Assembly (NCBI GenBank): GCA_036271315.1
Contig: DATBAV010000038.1
Location: forward strand, 1-64,000
DNA from: VRUE01 sp036271315
Lineage (GTDB): Bacteria > Actinomycetota > Thermoleophilia > Solirubrobacterales > 70-9
Length of the DNA stretch: 64,000 nt
Direction: 5' to 3'
The stretch's first letter is position 1, and each line of letters opens with the position of its first letter. The notes below the pieces were generated by a model. It saw nothing but the letters and a program-made list of their open reading frames with translations, ran no database searches and was not told where the DNA came from. Positions 51,278-60,012 of this stretch are shown here, piece by piece. The position numbers and the translations under genes were made by a program.

Positions 51278-52170
51278 TAGCCCAGGTGCTGTGCCGGGTG
51301 CCGGGTCAGCGGCTCGATCGGATCGCCCTCGACCCGCGGTGTCGCGTCGTAGCCGTGGGCGGCCTGTGCCTCGGCGTTGGTTGCAACCGGCTGCGGGTAG
51401 GTCTCCGCGGCGTGGGCCCGGTCGACATCGTCGAGCGCGCGCCAGCGACGAGCAAAGCCGGGAACCATCAGGATTGCGGCGCAGCCGATGCCGAAGACGG
51501 CAAGGAAGGCGAGCGCCATCAGGATCTTGCCGTTGGAGCTGCCCAGCGTGCCGCCCTGGGGCGTGCCCAGCTCGCGCAGGGTGACCCCGTCGCTGACCGG
51601 CTTGTCTTCGGCCTCGAGGCTGGCGACATAGTCCTGGAGTACCTGGAAGGAGGCGTTGGCGAGGGCGATCGCGCGCTCGGTGGTCGGTGCCTGCGAGCTG
51701 ACCGAGAGGATCGGCACGCCTTCCTGGGCAGAGAAGACGAGGCGGTAGACCGCGCCTTCCTTGAGCAGTTCGCTCGCCCGTTCGCCGGAGGGCTGGGATT
51801 CGTAGCTGTTCTGGCCGGTTTCGGGACTGAACGGACCGGCGGTGGAGATCGTCTGGGGCGGGACTCCGACCTTCCTGGCGATCTGGCGCCGCGCCTCGAG
51901 GCTGCTCAGGTACTGGCCGTAGATCTTTGCCCGGGTCGCCAGCGCGTTGAAGGTTTCGGTCGAACCGCCGGAGACGAGGGTGGACTTAGGCGAGTCGACG
52001 AGGATCTGGCTCGAGGCCGCGGCGACCTGCAGGGTCCGTTTGTGCAGGCCGGGCGGCGAGATGCTGACCTGGTAAGCGGTGAGGATCGCGGCGAAGACGG
52101 CGAGCACGAAAACTATCGCCACCAGTCCTTTGCGCTGCCAGAGCTGTCTGATCGTGTCTACGAATGCCAT
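51277..52170 (-). CDS. Wzz/YveK-like chain-length determinant protein
   Basis: 297 residues with TM helices near residues 14-33 (GLVAIVFVLAVFAAILTAY) and 217-237 (ILMALAFLAVFGIGCAAILMV), enclosing an extracytoplasmic alpha/beta domain: the polysaccharide co-polymerase layout. Ala/Gln-rich helical stretches (ATRAKIYGQYLSSLEARRQIA) follow. The C-terminal tail is cytoplasmic and ends without a Walker motif, so any BY-kinase partner is separate and none is in this window. It probably sets chain length with the neighbouring Wzy-like protein. Confidence 0.83.
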   Translation of the reverse strand: MAFVDTIRQLWQRKGLVAIVFVLAVFAAILTAYQVSISPPGLHKRTLQVAAASSQILVDSPKSTLVSGGSTETFNALATRAKIYGQYLSSLEARRQIARKVGVPPQTISTAGPFSPETGQNSYESQPSGERASELLKEGAVYRLVFSAQEGVPILSVSSQAPTTERAIALANASFQVLQDYVASLEAEDKPVSDGVTLRELGTPQGGTLGSSNGKILMALAFLAVFGIGCAAILMVPGFARRWRALDDVDRAHAAETYPQPVATNAEAQAAHGYDATPRVEGDPIEPLTRHPAQHLG

Positions 52171-52174
52171 TGGC

Positions 52175-53062
52175 CTAAGAACGGGTGAAAAACGCAGGAA
52201 CTTTCATCGGATTGATGCGGTTGCGCAGCTCGGCGGACACGAAGCGGCGGAAGCGCTCGTCCTCGACCCGATCGTCGCGACGCGCGGCGGAGCGCAGGTA
52301 GCCGTAGAGGAAGGCGAGGCCCGAGAGCCCGTAGGGCCGCGAGCAGGCGACCTTGAGCGAGCGCAGGGCGACCCACCAGCCGCCGTAGCGGAGGATGTAG
52401 GCGCATTGGCCATGACGGGCGCGACCGCGCAGGGTGCCGTTGCGGGTGGCGACCGGGCGGTGGTGACGGGCCGCAACCTCGTTCAGCGAGCGAGTGGCGA
52501 AGCCATTCATGCGCGCGTAGGTCTCGTCGATCGTGTCCCAGCCGAGCCGCTCCTCGATCCCGCCGATCGCGGCGAAGCACTCGCGGCTGTAGAGCTTGAG
52601 CGCGCCGCGCACGTGGTAATCGGGCACCTTGGCCAGCTGCCAGCCGTTGCGGCCTCGCTCGAGTAGCCCACCGCCGGCGATGCCGAGCCGCGGCTCGCGC
52701 TCGAAGCCGTCGATCAGTCGCTCGAAGTACTCGGCGGGCAGCTCGATGTCGGCATCGAGCTTGCCGACGTGCGTGTAGTCGGCGAGGTCGAGACTGTCCA
52801 GAGCCCAGTTGAAGGCACGCGCCTCGGCCGCCACCGCGAGCCGATCCGTGTTCGCCGCGGCATTCTGCGGCGCCCGCAGCACGCGCAGGAAGGGCAGTTC
52901 GCTCGCAGCCCGGGCGAGGATCTCCGGGGTGGCGTCGGTCGAGCCGTCGTCGACGACCAGCCAAAGGTCGGGCCGCTGGGTCTGCGCGGCCACGGCACGG
53001 ATCGTGCGCTCGAGGTGGGCCGCCTCGTCGCGGGCGGGGGTAATCAGCAGCAACTCGGCCAT
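52175..53062 (-). CDS. Family 2 glycosyltransferase
   Basis: 295 residues from the ATG at 53062, one base after the stop of the GT4 gene. GT-A motifs: LLLITPARDEAAHLERTIRAV, LWLVVDDGSTDATPEIL and the DxD in HVGKLDADIELPAEY. It also has WDTIDETYARMNGF, resembling the ED/acceptor-site region. No membrane helices. It sits in the operon between GT4 and the Wzz-like gene, four bases from the latter, so it probably adds a sugar to the repeat unit. Confidence 0.87.
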   Translation of the reverse strand: MAELLLITPARDEAAHLERTIRAVAAQTQRPDLWLVVDDGSTDATPEILARAASELPFLRVLRAPQNAAANTDRLAVAAEARAFNWALDSLDLADYTHVGKLDADIELPAEYFERLIDGFEREPRLGIAGGGLLERGRNGWQLAKVPDYHVRGALKLYSRECFAAIGGIEERLGWDTIDETYARMNGFATRSLNEVAARHHRPVATRNGTLRGRARHGQCAYILRYGGWWVALRSLKVACSRPYGLSGLAFLYGYLRSAARRDDRVEDERFRRFVSAELRNRINPMKVPAFFTRS

Positions 53063-53063
53063 C

Positions 53064-54293
53064 TCAGTCGCTCCGCGTCCCGGCGACCAGGCCGTCGACC
53101 AGCTCGAGGTAGCCCTGGCGCTGCTGGCGCCACTCGATCTTGGCAAGGCGCTTGGAAGCTCGCTCGGCCCGGGTGCGGGCAGCCACCGGGTCGCTGCGCA
53201 CGCCCTCGATCGCGGCGGCGATCGAGGCGGCGTCGCCCGGCTCGGCGAGCAGGAGGTCATCGCCGAAGTAGCGCTCGATCACCGGCAAGCGCGAGGCGAC
53301 CACGGGTAGTCCCATGTGCACGTACTCGAGCAGCTTGACCGGCAGCAATAGCTCGGTGAAGCCATCCTGAAGGGTTGGCACCACACCGAGATCGGCCTCC
53401 GCCACCCGAGCCGGAATCTCCTCGACCGGGGTCGGCCGCGGCGCGATCCGCACCCCCTCGGGGGCGACCTCGGAGGCAAAGGCGGCGAGACGGGCGGCGG
53501 CCTCGGCGTCGGAGCCGTAGACGTCAAGCGCGACCGGCTCGCCGCGACCGCGCAGTAATGCCACCGCGCGGACCAGCGTCTCGACCCCGAAGCGGTCGGC
53601 CAAGCCGCCGTGGTAAACGACCCGCAGCTCGTCCTCGCTAGGCGGCGTGCGTGCCTCGCGGCGCTCGCCGAAGACGCGCTCGTCGGGGGTGTTCATAACC
53701 ACCTGCGAGCGCTTGGCGTCGATGCCGCGCTCGCGCAGCAGCTCGCGCGCCTCCTCGGTGACGAAGACGTGCCCGTTGGCCATCGCCGCGCTGACCCGCT
53801 CCTCGGCGCGGATCAGCCGAACCAGCGGGTGGTTCGGCGGCCGCTCGAAGAGCGTGGCGAAGAGCTCGGGGAAGGTGTCGTGGAAGTTGAGGATCAGCGG
53901 CACGCCGCGCAGCTTCGGCCGCAGGGCGGCGAAGACGAGAGCATCGGGCATGTTGTGGACCTCGACCAGGTCGAAGCGCTCGCTGCGGTCGAGGGCGCTG
54001 ACCTTGAGCGTTGCCCCGGCGAGGAAGCGGGCGTTGCCTTCGAGGTAGGCGCGGGCACCGCCGCGGGGCTTGTCGGTCGCGGCTCGGTGCGTGGTGATGC
54101 TGCCCTCGCCGATGTTGAGCACGATCTCCTCGCCGAGGCAGACGCAATCGACGTGATCGCCGCGTTCGGCCAGCGCCCGCGCCTGGCGCTGGATCCGCGA
54201 GTCGACGGCAAAGTCCGAGTAATGGACCATGCAGACGCGCAGGCCGCGGCGCCCGCTTGACGCCTCGCGCTCAGCTGTTGCCGGCTGCGCCAA
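53064..54293 (-). CDS. GT4-type glycosyltransferase
   Basis: 409 residues if the TTG at 54293 is used; this overlaps the aminotransferase gene by 23 bases and has no ribosome binding site, so an internal ATG at 54230 (MVHYSDFAVDS) is a reasonable alternative. GT-B markers are VCMVHYSDFAVDSRIQRQA at the N-terminal, VEVHNMPDALVFAAL, LNFHDTFPELF, VVYHGGLADRFGVETLV, and FTELLLPVKLLEYVHMGLP with the nucleotide-binding Glu. It likely transfers a sugar in repeat-unit assembly. Confidence 0.87.
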   Translation of the reverse strand: MAQPATAEREASSGRRGLRVCMVHYSDFAVDSRIQRQARALAERGDHVDCVCLGEEIVLNIGEGSITTHRAATDKPRGGARAYLEGNARFLAGATLKVSALDRSERFDLVEVHNMPDALVFAALRPKLRGVPLILNFHDTFPELFATLFERPPNHPLVRLIRAEERVSAAMANGHVFVTEEARELLRERGIDAKRSQVVMNTPDERVFGERREARTPPSEDELRVVYHGGLADRFGVETLVRAVALLRGRGEPVALDVYGSDAEAAARLAAFASEVAPEGVRIAPRPTPVEEIPARVAEADLGVVPTLQDGFTELLLPVKLLEYVHMGLPVVASRLPVIERYFGDDLLLAEPGDAASIAAAIEGVRSDPVAARTRAERASKRLAKIEWRQQRQGYLELVDGLVAGTRSD

Positions 54294-55440
54294 AGCTCTG
54301 CACTGCCGCGGCGGTCTCGGCGATGTGCCAGTCCTCGATCGCCGGGAAGACCGGCAACGAGCAGGATTCGCTCGCCAGCCGCTCTGCTACCGGCAGCGAG
54401 CCAAGGCCGAGGCCGAGGTCGGCGTAGGCGGGCTGGAGGTGAACCGGGGTGGGGTAGTGGATCGCGCTGGAGACGCCGCAGGCATCGAGGTGATCGCGCA
54501 GGGCGTCGCGCTCGGGGGTGGCGATGACGAAGAGGTGGTAGACGTGGTCGCCGTCGGCGGTGGGCGGTTGTGGCAGCACCACGTCGGTGCCGGCCAGCGC
54601 CGCGGCGAGCTTGGCGGCGGCCGCCTGGCGGCCCGCGTTCCAGTCGTCGAGGTGGCGCAGCTTGACGTCGAGGATCGCCGCCTGCAGGGCGTCGAGGCGG
54701 TGCGTGCCGGTGACCAGCTGGTGGTGGTGGCGCGGCGACTCGCCATGCGAGCGCAGCAGCTTGACCTTCTCGGCCATCTCGGGGTTGTTGGTGACCAGGG
54801 CACCGCCGTCGCCCCAACCGCCGAGGTTCTTGGTCGGATAGAAGCTGAAGCAGCCAGCGTCGGCGAGTGAGCCGACGCGGTGGCCGCGGTAACGGGCGCC
54901 GTGGGCCTGGCAGGCGTCCTCGATCACGGCAATGCCGCGGGGGCGGCAGAGCTCGAGGATCGGGTCCATCTCGACGGTGCGGCCGAAGAGGTGGACCGGA
55001 ATCACGCAGCGAGTGCGCTCTGTCAGCGCTTGCTCGACGATCTCCGCCGTGATCGTCGCCGAGTCCGGGTCGATATCGACCAGGACCGGGGTCGCGCCGA
55101 CGGTGCTGACCGCCTCGGCGGTGGCGATGAAGGTGTAGGTCGGCACGATCACCTCGTCACCGGGGCCGATCCCGAGCGCGCGCAGGGCGAGCTCCAGTGC
55201 CATCGTCCCGGAGGAGAGGCCGATCGCCTCCTCGGTCTCGCAGTAGGCGGCGAAGTTACGCTCGAAGTCCTCGACCTCGGGGCCGAGGGTGAAGGCGGCA
55301 TCGTGGGCGACCCGCTCGACGACTTCGAGCAGCTCGGCCATCAGCTCGGGATGGGCCGCGTCAAGGCGGATGAAGGGGACTCGGCGTCCCTCGGTTGCCG
55401 CCAGTGGCAGCGCGGTGCTCGGCTGGGTTGCGGTGCTCAC
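54271..55440 (-). CDS. DegT/DnrJ/EryC1/StrS sugar aminotransferase
   Basis: 389 residues, GTG start overlapping the regulator stop (GTGA). These PLP enzymes add an amino group to keto-sugars on nucleotides. PLP motifs are GLSSGTMALELALRALGI, VPTYTFIATAEAV, EDACQAHGARYRGHRVG and CFSFYPTKNLGGWGDGGA, in which Lys204 should hold PLP. A 3-keto-sugar made by a Gfo/Idh/MocA enzyme is the expected substrate in WbpE-like pathways, and the acyltransferase at 56224 would complete the acetamido group; this is inferred. Confidence 0.92.
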   Translation of the reverse strand: MSTATQPSTALPLAATEGRRVPFIRLDAAHPELMAELLEVVERVAHDAAFTLGPEVEDFERNFAAYCETEEAIGLSSGTMALELALRALGIGPGDEVIVPTYTFIATAEAVSTVGATPVLVDIDPDSATITAEIVEQALTERTRCVIPVHLFGRTVEMDPILELCRPRGIAVIEDACQAHGARYRGHRVGSLADAGCFSFYPTKNLGGWGDGGALVTNNPEMAEKVKLLRSHGESPRHHHQLVTGTHRLDALQAAILDVKLRHLDDWNAGRQAAAAKLAAALAGTDVVLPQPPTADGDHVYHLFVIATPERDALRDHLDACGVSSAIHYPTPVHLQPAYADLGLGLGSLPVAERLASESCSLPVFPAIEDWHIAETAAAVQSFGAAGNS

Positions 55441-56156
55441 GTGGTCGCCCCTTTCATGACGTGCGCGCCGAAGGCCGATTCCGGGCCGCTCGGCAGCGCA
55501 CCACTGGTCTGTTCAAGCTCGAGGAAGAGCGCGGCGGCCTCCTTGCGGGAGCGCACGCCGAACTTGGAGAAGGCCGAGGAGAGGTGGCTCTTGATCGTGC
55601 TCTCAGAGAGGAAGAGCTTGTCGGCTATCTGGGCATTGGTGAGCCCGCGCGAGACGAAGGAGAGCACCTGCCGCTCACGGTGGGAGAACGCGGGCCGCTC
55701 GACGCTGGCGCGCAGCTTGCGCGGGACCACAGACTGGCCGCTGGCGACGGCACGGACCGCCACCGCCAGGGTGGCCTCGAGCTCCGACTCGAAGACGACA
55801 CCGTCGGCACCGGCATCCAGGGCCCGGCGCACGCCGGTCCCGGTCGCCATCGGCGAGACGGCGACGATCGCCGGCTCGCGCAGTTCGCGCCGCAGCCGGC
55901 GCAGCGCGGCCATCTCGCGCGGCTCGTCGACATCGCAGGCAAAGACGACGATTGAGTCGGCGTCGATGTCCTCGACCTCGGCCAGCTGCTGCGGGTCGTC
56001 TATCTCGGTGAGCGAGACCTGCAGATCGTGCTCGGTCATCGCGTAGACGATGCGCCTGCGCATCGCGGCGGAATCCGCACAGAGGACTACGTTGAGCTCG
56101 GCCGCGCTCGGCCGGGCGTTGCGGGCACCGTTGGATCGCTCACTCAGGACTGCCAT
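55437..56156 (-). CDS. LuxR-type regulator with degenerate receiver domain
   Basis: 239 residues. The C-terminal domain is a standard LuxR helix-turn-helix: FSHRERQVLSFVSRGLTNAQ then IADKLFLSESTIKSHLSSAF. The N-terminal part has the receiver layout, with VVLCADSAAMRRR, VVFACDVDEPREM (Asp75 at the phosphorylation site) and GADGVVFESE, but the usual second acidic residue is missing near Asp28 and the invariant Lys is replaced by Glu123. It may therefore be controlled without phosphorylation. It is the first gene of the polysaccharide operon, whose seven genes overlap or nearly touch, and is probably its regulator. Confidence 0.88.
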   Translation of the reverse strand: MAVLSERSNGARNARPSAAELNVVLCADSAAMRRRIVYAMTEHDLQVSLTEIDDPQQLAEVEDIDADSIVVFACDVDEPREMAALRRLRRELREPAIVAVSPMATGTGVRRALDAGADGVVFESELEATLAVAVRAVASGQSVVPRKLRASVERPAFSHRERQVLSFVSRGLTNAQIADKLFLSESTIKSHLSSAFSKFGVRSRKEAAALFLELEQTSGALPSGPESAFGAHVMKGATT

Positions 56157-56223
56157 GCAAATTCAACGGCGCGGAACCGCGAAAGCTTGCGTCTGCGAGC
56201 TAGAAGGAGTCGAAGGCGCAGAT

Positions 56224-56790
56224 CTAGCGCCAGCGCTCGAGCAGGTCGGCCTCGGGCACCTCGCGCACCGCGCGGGCCGGAACGCCCATGACAACGCTGC
56301 GCGGGGCGATGTCGGCGACCACGACGGCGCCGGCGGCGACAAAGGCCTCCTCGCCGATCTCGATTGCCGGACAGACGACGACGCCGGCACCCACCCGGCA
56401 GGCTCGTCGCAGCAGCGGCCCTTCGAGGCTCATCTCGGGGCCGTGGCGGTCCATCGTGTTGTCGTTGGCCAGCGTTACGCCCGGCCCGATGAAGGCGTCT
56501 TCCTCGACCACGGTGCCGGCCGAGAGATAGCAGCGTGCCTGCACGCTGGCTCGGTCGCCGATCCTCACCCCGGGGTCGACCGAGCTGAGGCTGCCGACCG
56601 TCGCCCCGGCGCCAACCTGGGCGCCGTCGCGAATCTGGGCGTGGTCGCCGACCCGAGCGCCGTCGCCGATCCTGACGCCGGCGTGGATCACCACGTGGCC
56701 GCCGATCAGCACGTCCTCGCCGATCTCGACCCCCTCGCCGAGCAGCAGCCCGGGGGCGCGGTCGGAAAGCCGTAGGGCACCGCCGGCCAT
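56224..56790 (-). CDS. Left-handed beta-helix (hexapeptide) acyltransferase
   Basis: 188 residues of hexapeptide repeats (LLGEGVEIGEDVLIGGHVVI, GVRIGDGARVGDHAQIRDGA, VGAGATVG) that build a trimeric left-handed beta-helix. ANDNTMDRHG and the closing GVPARAVREVPEADLLERW are typical of WbbJ/WbpD-like sugar N- or O-acetyltransferases. The gene lies 67 bases upstream of the regulator gene and may be the promoter-proximal gene of the whole minus-strand operon. With the DegT aminotransferase it would acetylate the new amino group. Confidence 0.85.
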   Translation of the reverse strand: MAGGALRLSDRAPGLLLGEGVEIGEDVLIGGHVVIHAGVRIGDGARVGDHAQIRDGAQVGAGATVGSLSSVDPGVRIGDRASVQARCYLSAGTVVEEDAFIGPGVTLANDNTMDRHGPEMSLEGPLLRRACRVGAGVVVCPAIEIGEEAFVAAGAVVVADIAPRSVVMGVPARAVREVPEADLLERWR

Positions 56791-56886
56791 TACGCCGCGG
56801 CTCGCTTGTCGGTGGTCGGCTCGATGACCGGCGGCATGCTAGCGGCGATCGGGGCGCAAGCTCGGTGCCGGGCGGGCCGTTCTCCC

Positions 56887-56906
56887 TATATGTATGAGCA
56901 CGGAGG
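56887..56906 (+). promoter_or_regulatory. Candidate -10 box and ribosome binding site for the GT2 gene
   Basis: TATATG (56887-56892) would place transcription start near 56899. GGAGG (56902-56906) then lies eight bases before the ATG at 56915. This arrangement favours 56915 over the ATG at 56894, which would have almost no leader. No clear -35 box was found. Confidence 0.45.
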
Positions 56907-56914
56907 ATGCGGCG

Positions 56915-57826
56915 ATGCATGACGTCTGCGCGATCGTCGTCTCCCACAACGGCAAGCGCTGGCTCGACACCGCGCTGAGCAGTCTCTACGCCCACAGCGG
57001 CGAGATCGATCTCGACATCGTTCTCGTCGACAACGGCGAGGACGGCTCGGCCGCCTACGTCGAAGACCGCTTCCCAGAGGCGCGGACCGTGCGCTGCGAG
57101 AACCGCGGCTTCGGCCACGCCAACAATTGCGGCCTGGAGATCGCCGACGCTCGCTACATCCTTTTCATCAACCCCGACACCGAGGTTCGCGAGGGCACCC
57201 TGGCCGACCTCGTCGCCGAGCTCGACCGCCAACCGCGGGTCGCCCTCGCGGGTGGGCGCCAGTTGCGGCCGGACGGCTCGCTAGCGCCCAGCATCCGGCG
57301 CTTCCCTTCGGCCCCCAACATGCTGGCCGAAGCGCTCGGGATCGAGCGCATCCCCGGAGCGCGTCGGCGCTTCGGCGAGCGCGAGCTCGACCAGCGCGAG
57401 TACGCTCAGCAGCGTCCCTGCGACTGGACCTCGGGCTCCTTCATGCTCGTCCGCCAGGCGGCCCTCGACGAGGTAGGCGCGTTCGACGAGCGCTTCTTCC
57501 TTTACTGCGAGGAGACCGACCTCTGCTGGCGGCTCAAGCGCGCCGGCTGGGCGGTGGTCCACCTACCGCAGATGACGATCTGTCACTTCGAGGACGACCG
57601 CCGTGGCAGTGCCGAGCTCGAGGCGCAGGCCGCCTACGCTCGCATGCAGTTCGCCCGCAAGCACTTCCCGGATGCCGCCGCCGACTACCGCTGGGCGATG
57701 GCCCTGCGTTACGGGCTTCGCGTTGGCCTCTACTCCCTACGCGGGCGGCGCCAGAGCCCGCAGCGGATCGGCGCCAGCGCCGCGCTCAGCACCGTGATCC
57801 ACGGCAACGCCCCCTTTGGAAGCTGA
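56915..57826 (+). CDS. Family 2 glycosyltransferase, rhamnosyltransferase (WbbL)-like
   Basis: 303 residues from the ATG at 56915, which has a good GGAGG; the alternative at 56894 adds only seven residues. GT-A motifs are CAIVVSHNGKRWLDTALSSL, DIVLVDNGEDGSAAYVEDRF, NRGFGHANNCGLEIA and FINPDTEV, followed by the WTSGSFMLVRQAALDEVGAF block and FLYCEETDLCWRLKRAGW. These are characteristic of rhamnosyl- and related transferases. It is divergent from the acyltransferase and starts a plus-strand pair with the next gene. Confidence 0.89.
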   Translation: MHDVCAIVVSHNGKRWLDTALSSLYAHSGEIDLDIVLVDNGEDGSAAYVEDRFPEARTVRCENRGFGHANNCGLEIADARYILFINPDTEVREGTLADLVAELDRQPRVALAGGRQLRPDGSLAPSIRRFPSAPNMLAEALGIERIPGARRRFGERELDQREYAQQRPCDWTSGSFMLVRQAALDEVGAFDERFFLYCEETDLCWRLKRAGWAVVHLPQMTICHFEDDRRGSAELEAQAAYARMQFARKHFPDAAADYRWAMALRYGLRVGLYSLRGRRQSPQRIGASAALSTVIHGNAPFGS

Positions 57827-57851
57827 GTTCGATGACGCGCGTTGGTCCCAG

Positions 57852-59000
57852 ATGAAGCGAATCGGCGTCGCCTTCCCCGGGGATCCGAGCCAGAAAGCGA
57901 CCTGGTCGGGCATTCCCTCCGGCCTGATCGGCGGCCTCGAGGCCGCCGGCGTGGAACCCGTGCCGATCGGGGTCGAGCCTCCGGCAACGCTGCTCGTCGC
58001 AAGCACCAACGCGGTCGCCGCCGCTTACGTGCGACCTCAGCGCGACCTCAGAACCGCGGTCAAGAACGCCCGCCAAGCAGCGCGGGCCTCGGCCAGCCTC
58101 GCCACGGTGACGAGCTGGGCGGTTCCGGCGGCGCTGCACCGCGCCGGCAGGCTCGACGGCGTGATTCAGATCGGCACCGGCTACACCCTGCGCAGCGAGG
58201 CCCCGGTCGTGACCTACGAGGACATGACGATCCCGCAGACGCGGACCCACCCTTACGCCGGCTGGGACCTGCTGACCCGGCGCTCGTTCGACTCCCGCAT
58301 GGCGCGCCAGCGCCGCGCCTACGAGACCGCGGCGGGCTGCTGTCTAACCAGCCCTTGGGCGGCCGAATCGGTGCTCAACGACTACGGGATCGCGGCGGAG
58401 AAGGTCCACGTCGTCGGCATCGGCTGCAATCACGTCGCGCCGGCGGTCGAGCGGGAGTGGGGGGCACCGCGCTTCCTCTTCGTCGGCCTCGACTGGGAGC
58501 GCAAGAACGGCCCCGGCCTGCTGCGCGCCTTCGCCCATCTGCGCGAGGAGCTGCCCGCCGCGCGCCTCGATCTCGTCGGCGGCCATCCACCGCTTAGCCA
58601 GCCGGGCGTCACCGGCCACGGCGTGCTGCGACTCGATGTGCCCGAGCAGCACGACCGGCTCGAGCGGCTCTTCGCCACAGCGACCTGCTTCGTCATGCCC
58701 TCGCACTCAGAGGCCTCGGCGATCGCCTACGTCGAGGCGGCGACGGCGGGTCTGCCCAGCATCGGCACCAGCGCTGGAGGCTCGGACTACTTGATCGGCG
58801 AGGGCGGTCTGGTCGTCGACCCGACGGATGACGGCGCCCTGCTGGAGGCGATGCGCCGGCTGGCGGATCCCGACACCGCGGCGGCGATGGGCGCGGTTGC
58901 CAAGGAGCGCTCGCGACTCTTCAGCTGGGAGGCGGTTGCCGCCCGAGTCCTCGCCACGCTCGAAGGAACTCGCGATGAGGCACCCGTCGCAGTCGCCTAG
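57852..59000 (+). CDS. GT4-type glycosyltransferase
   Basis: 382 residues from the ATG at 57852 (MKRIGVAFPGDPSQKATW), 25 bases after the GT2 gene; an open frame from a TTG at 57816 would overlap it. GT-B features are YEDMTIPQTRTHPYAGWDLL, RFLFVGLDWERKNGPGLLRAF, DLVGGHPPLSQPGV and the C-terminal FVMPSHSEASAIAYVEAATAG, with Glu residues at the usual nucleotide-sugar site. It shows a HxP-Y aromatic segment instead of a classical acceptor motif. Acceptor and donor are unknown. Confidence 0.86.
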   Translation: MKRIGVAFPGDPSQKATWSGIPSGLIGGLEAAGVEPVPIGVEPPATLLVASTNAVAAAYVRPQRDLRTAVKNARQAARASASLATVTSWAVPAALHRAGRLDGVIQIGTGYTLRSEAPVVTYEDMTIPQTRTHPYAGWDLLTRRSFDSRMARQRRAYETAAGCCLTSPWAAESVLNDYGIAAEKVHVVGIGCNHVAPAVEREWGAPRFLFVGLDWERKNGPGLLRAFAHLREELPAARLDLVGGHPPLSQPGVTGHGVLRLDVPEQHDRLERLFATATCFVMPSHSEASAIAYVEAATAGLPSIGTSAGGSDYLIGEGGLVVDPTDDGALLEAMRRLADPDTAAAMGAVAKERSRLFSWEAVAARVLATLEGTRDEAPVAVA

Positions 59001-59008
59001 CTAGGCGA
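58993..59008. repeat. 16-bp palindrome across two convergent stop codons
   Basis: TCGCCTAGCTAGGCGA is a perfect palindrome made of the two adjoining TAG stop codons and flanks; the two genes end base-to-base at 59000/59001. It may aid termination, but could also follow just from the paired stops. Confidence 0.5.
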
Positions 59009-59978
59009 TGATCGTCAGCGCGCCGGGGTCGACCTTGAGCTCGAGCTCGGTCCGCTCGCCGATGTAGTCGCCGTCGACCTGGACCGGGAAGGGCCGCGTG
59101 ACGCCGTCCTTGGTCTCCGAGATCGAGCCGATCGTCGCCCCGTCGATATGGGCGAAGTGCTCGATCTGGCGGTGCTGCGCGGCGCTTCGTTTCTCACTGA
59201 AGATGCGTGAGATCAGGGTCGGCATGTCGCGCTGCGCTGCGCGCTTGAGCACGCCCAGCGCCAGTGTGCCGTCGTCGATCGCGACATCCTCGCAAACCCG
59301 CACCGGGCGGCTGGCGAAGTAGGTGAAGGGGTCAGAGTTCTGGGCCAGCGCGGTGATGCCCTCGACGCTCGCGCCGCCGACCTCCACCCGCAGGCGGACG
59401 GCGTTGTGCAGGTAGGCGCGGTAGAAGGCCGAGACCGCGGCCCAGGTGAAGTAGTAGGGCCCGGCCGCCGACTTCAGCCGCGGGTGGGCGTCAACCCGCT
59501 TGACCACGGTGGCATCGATCCCGGCACCGCAGGAGAAGACGAAGTGGCGACGATCGGCCATGCCGAGGTCGATCTTGCGCGGCTGCCACTCGTCGGCGAC
59601 GGCGAGCAAGTGCTCGGTCGCGTCGACGACGTCGTTGGGGATGCCGAGCGTGCGACAGACGACGTTGGTCGAGCCACCGGGAATCACCGAGACCGGCACG
59701 TCCGTGCCCGCCAGCCCGTTGACCACCTCGTTCAACGTCCCGTCGCCACCGAAGGCGACGACCACGTCATAGCCGTGGTCTCGCACCTCCCGCCCGATCT
59801 CGGTCGCGTGGTTCTGCGCCTCGGTCGCGACCGTTTCGACCTCGTAGCGTCCCTGCAGCGCGTAGACCACCAGGTTTTTAAGCCGATCCGAGACCGTCGT
59901 CGCATAGGGATTGACGATGATGAGCATCCGCTTCTTTGCGGACTTGCGCGGCTTTCTAGAGCGTATTTTCGCTTGCAT
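59001..59978 (-). CDS. Diacylglycerol/sphingosine-kinase-family lipid kinase (YegS-like)
   Basis: 325 residues. After a basic N-terminus (AKIRSRKPRKSAKKRM) come the DAGK catalytic blocks: IIVNPYATTVS, VAFGGDGTLNEVVNGL (GGDGT at 77-81) and VIPGGSTNVVCRTLGIP (GGSTN at 101-105), then a beta-sandwich domain with FSCGAGIDATVVKRV and the terminal QVDGDYIGERTELELKVDPG. Such enzymes phosphorylate a membrane lipid with ATP. The stop abuts that of the GT4 gene. The basic N-terminus may be shortened to the Met at residue 18. Confidence 0.9.
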   Translation of the reverse strand: MQAKIRSRKPRKSAKKRMLIIVNPYATTVSDRLKNLVVYALQGRYEVETVATEAQNHATEIGREVRDHGYDVVVAFGGDGTLNEVVNGLAGTDVPVSVIPGGSTNVVCRTLGIPNDVVDATEHLLAVADEWQPRKIDLGMADRRHFVFSCGAGIDATVVKRVDAHPRLKSAAGPYYFTWAAVSAFYRAYLHNAVRLRVEVGGASVEGITALAQNSDPFTYFASRPVRVCEDVAIDDGTLALGVLKRAAQRDMPTLISRIFSEKRSAAQHRQIEHFAHIDGATIGSISETKDGVTRPFPVQVDGDYIGERTELELKVDPGALTIIA

Positions 59979-60012
59979 TCAGATCTCGGCGCCAGTCGGT
60001 GCGCCAGTGCGT

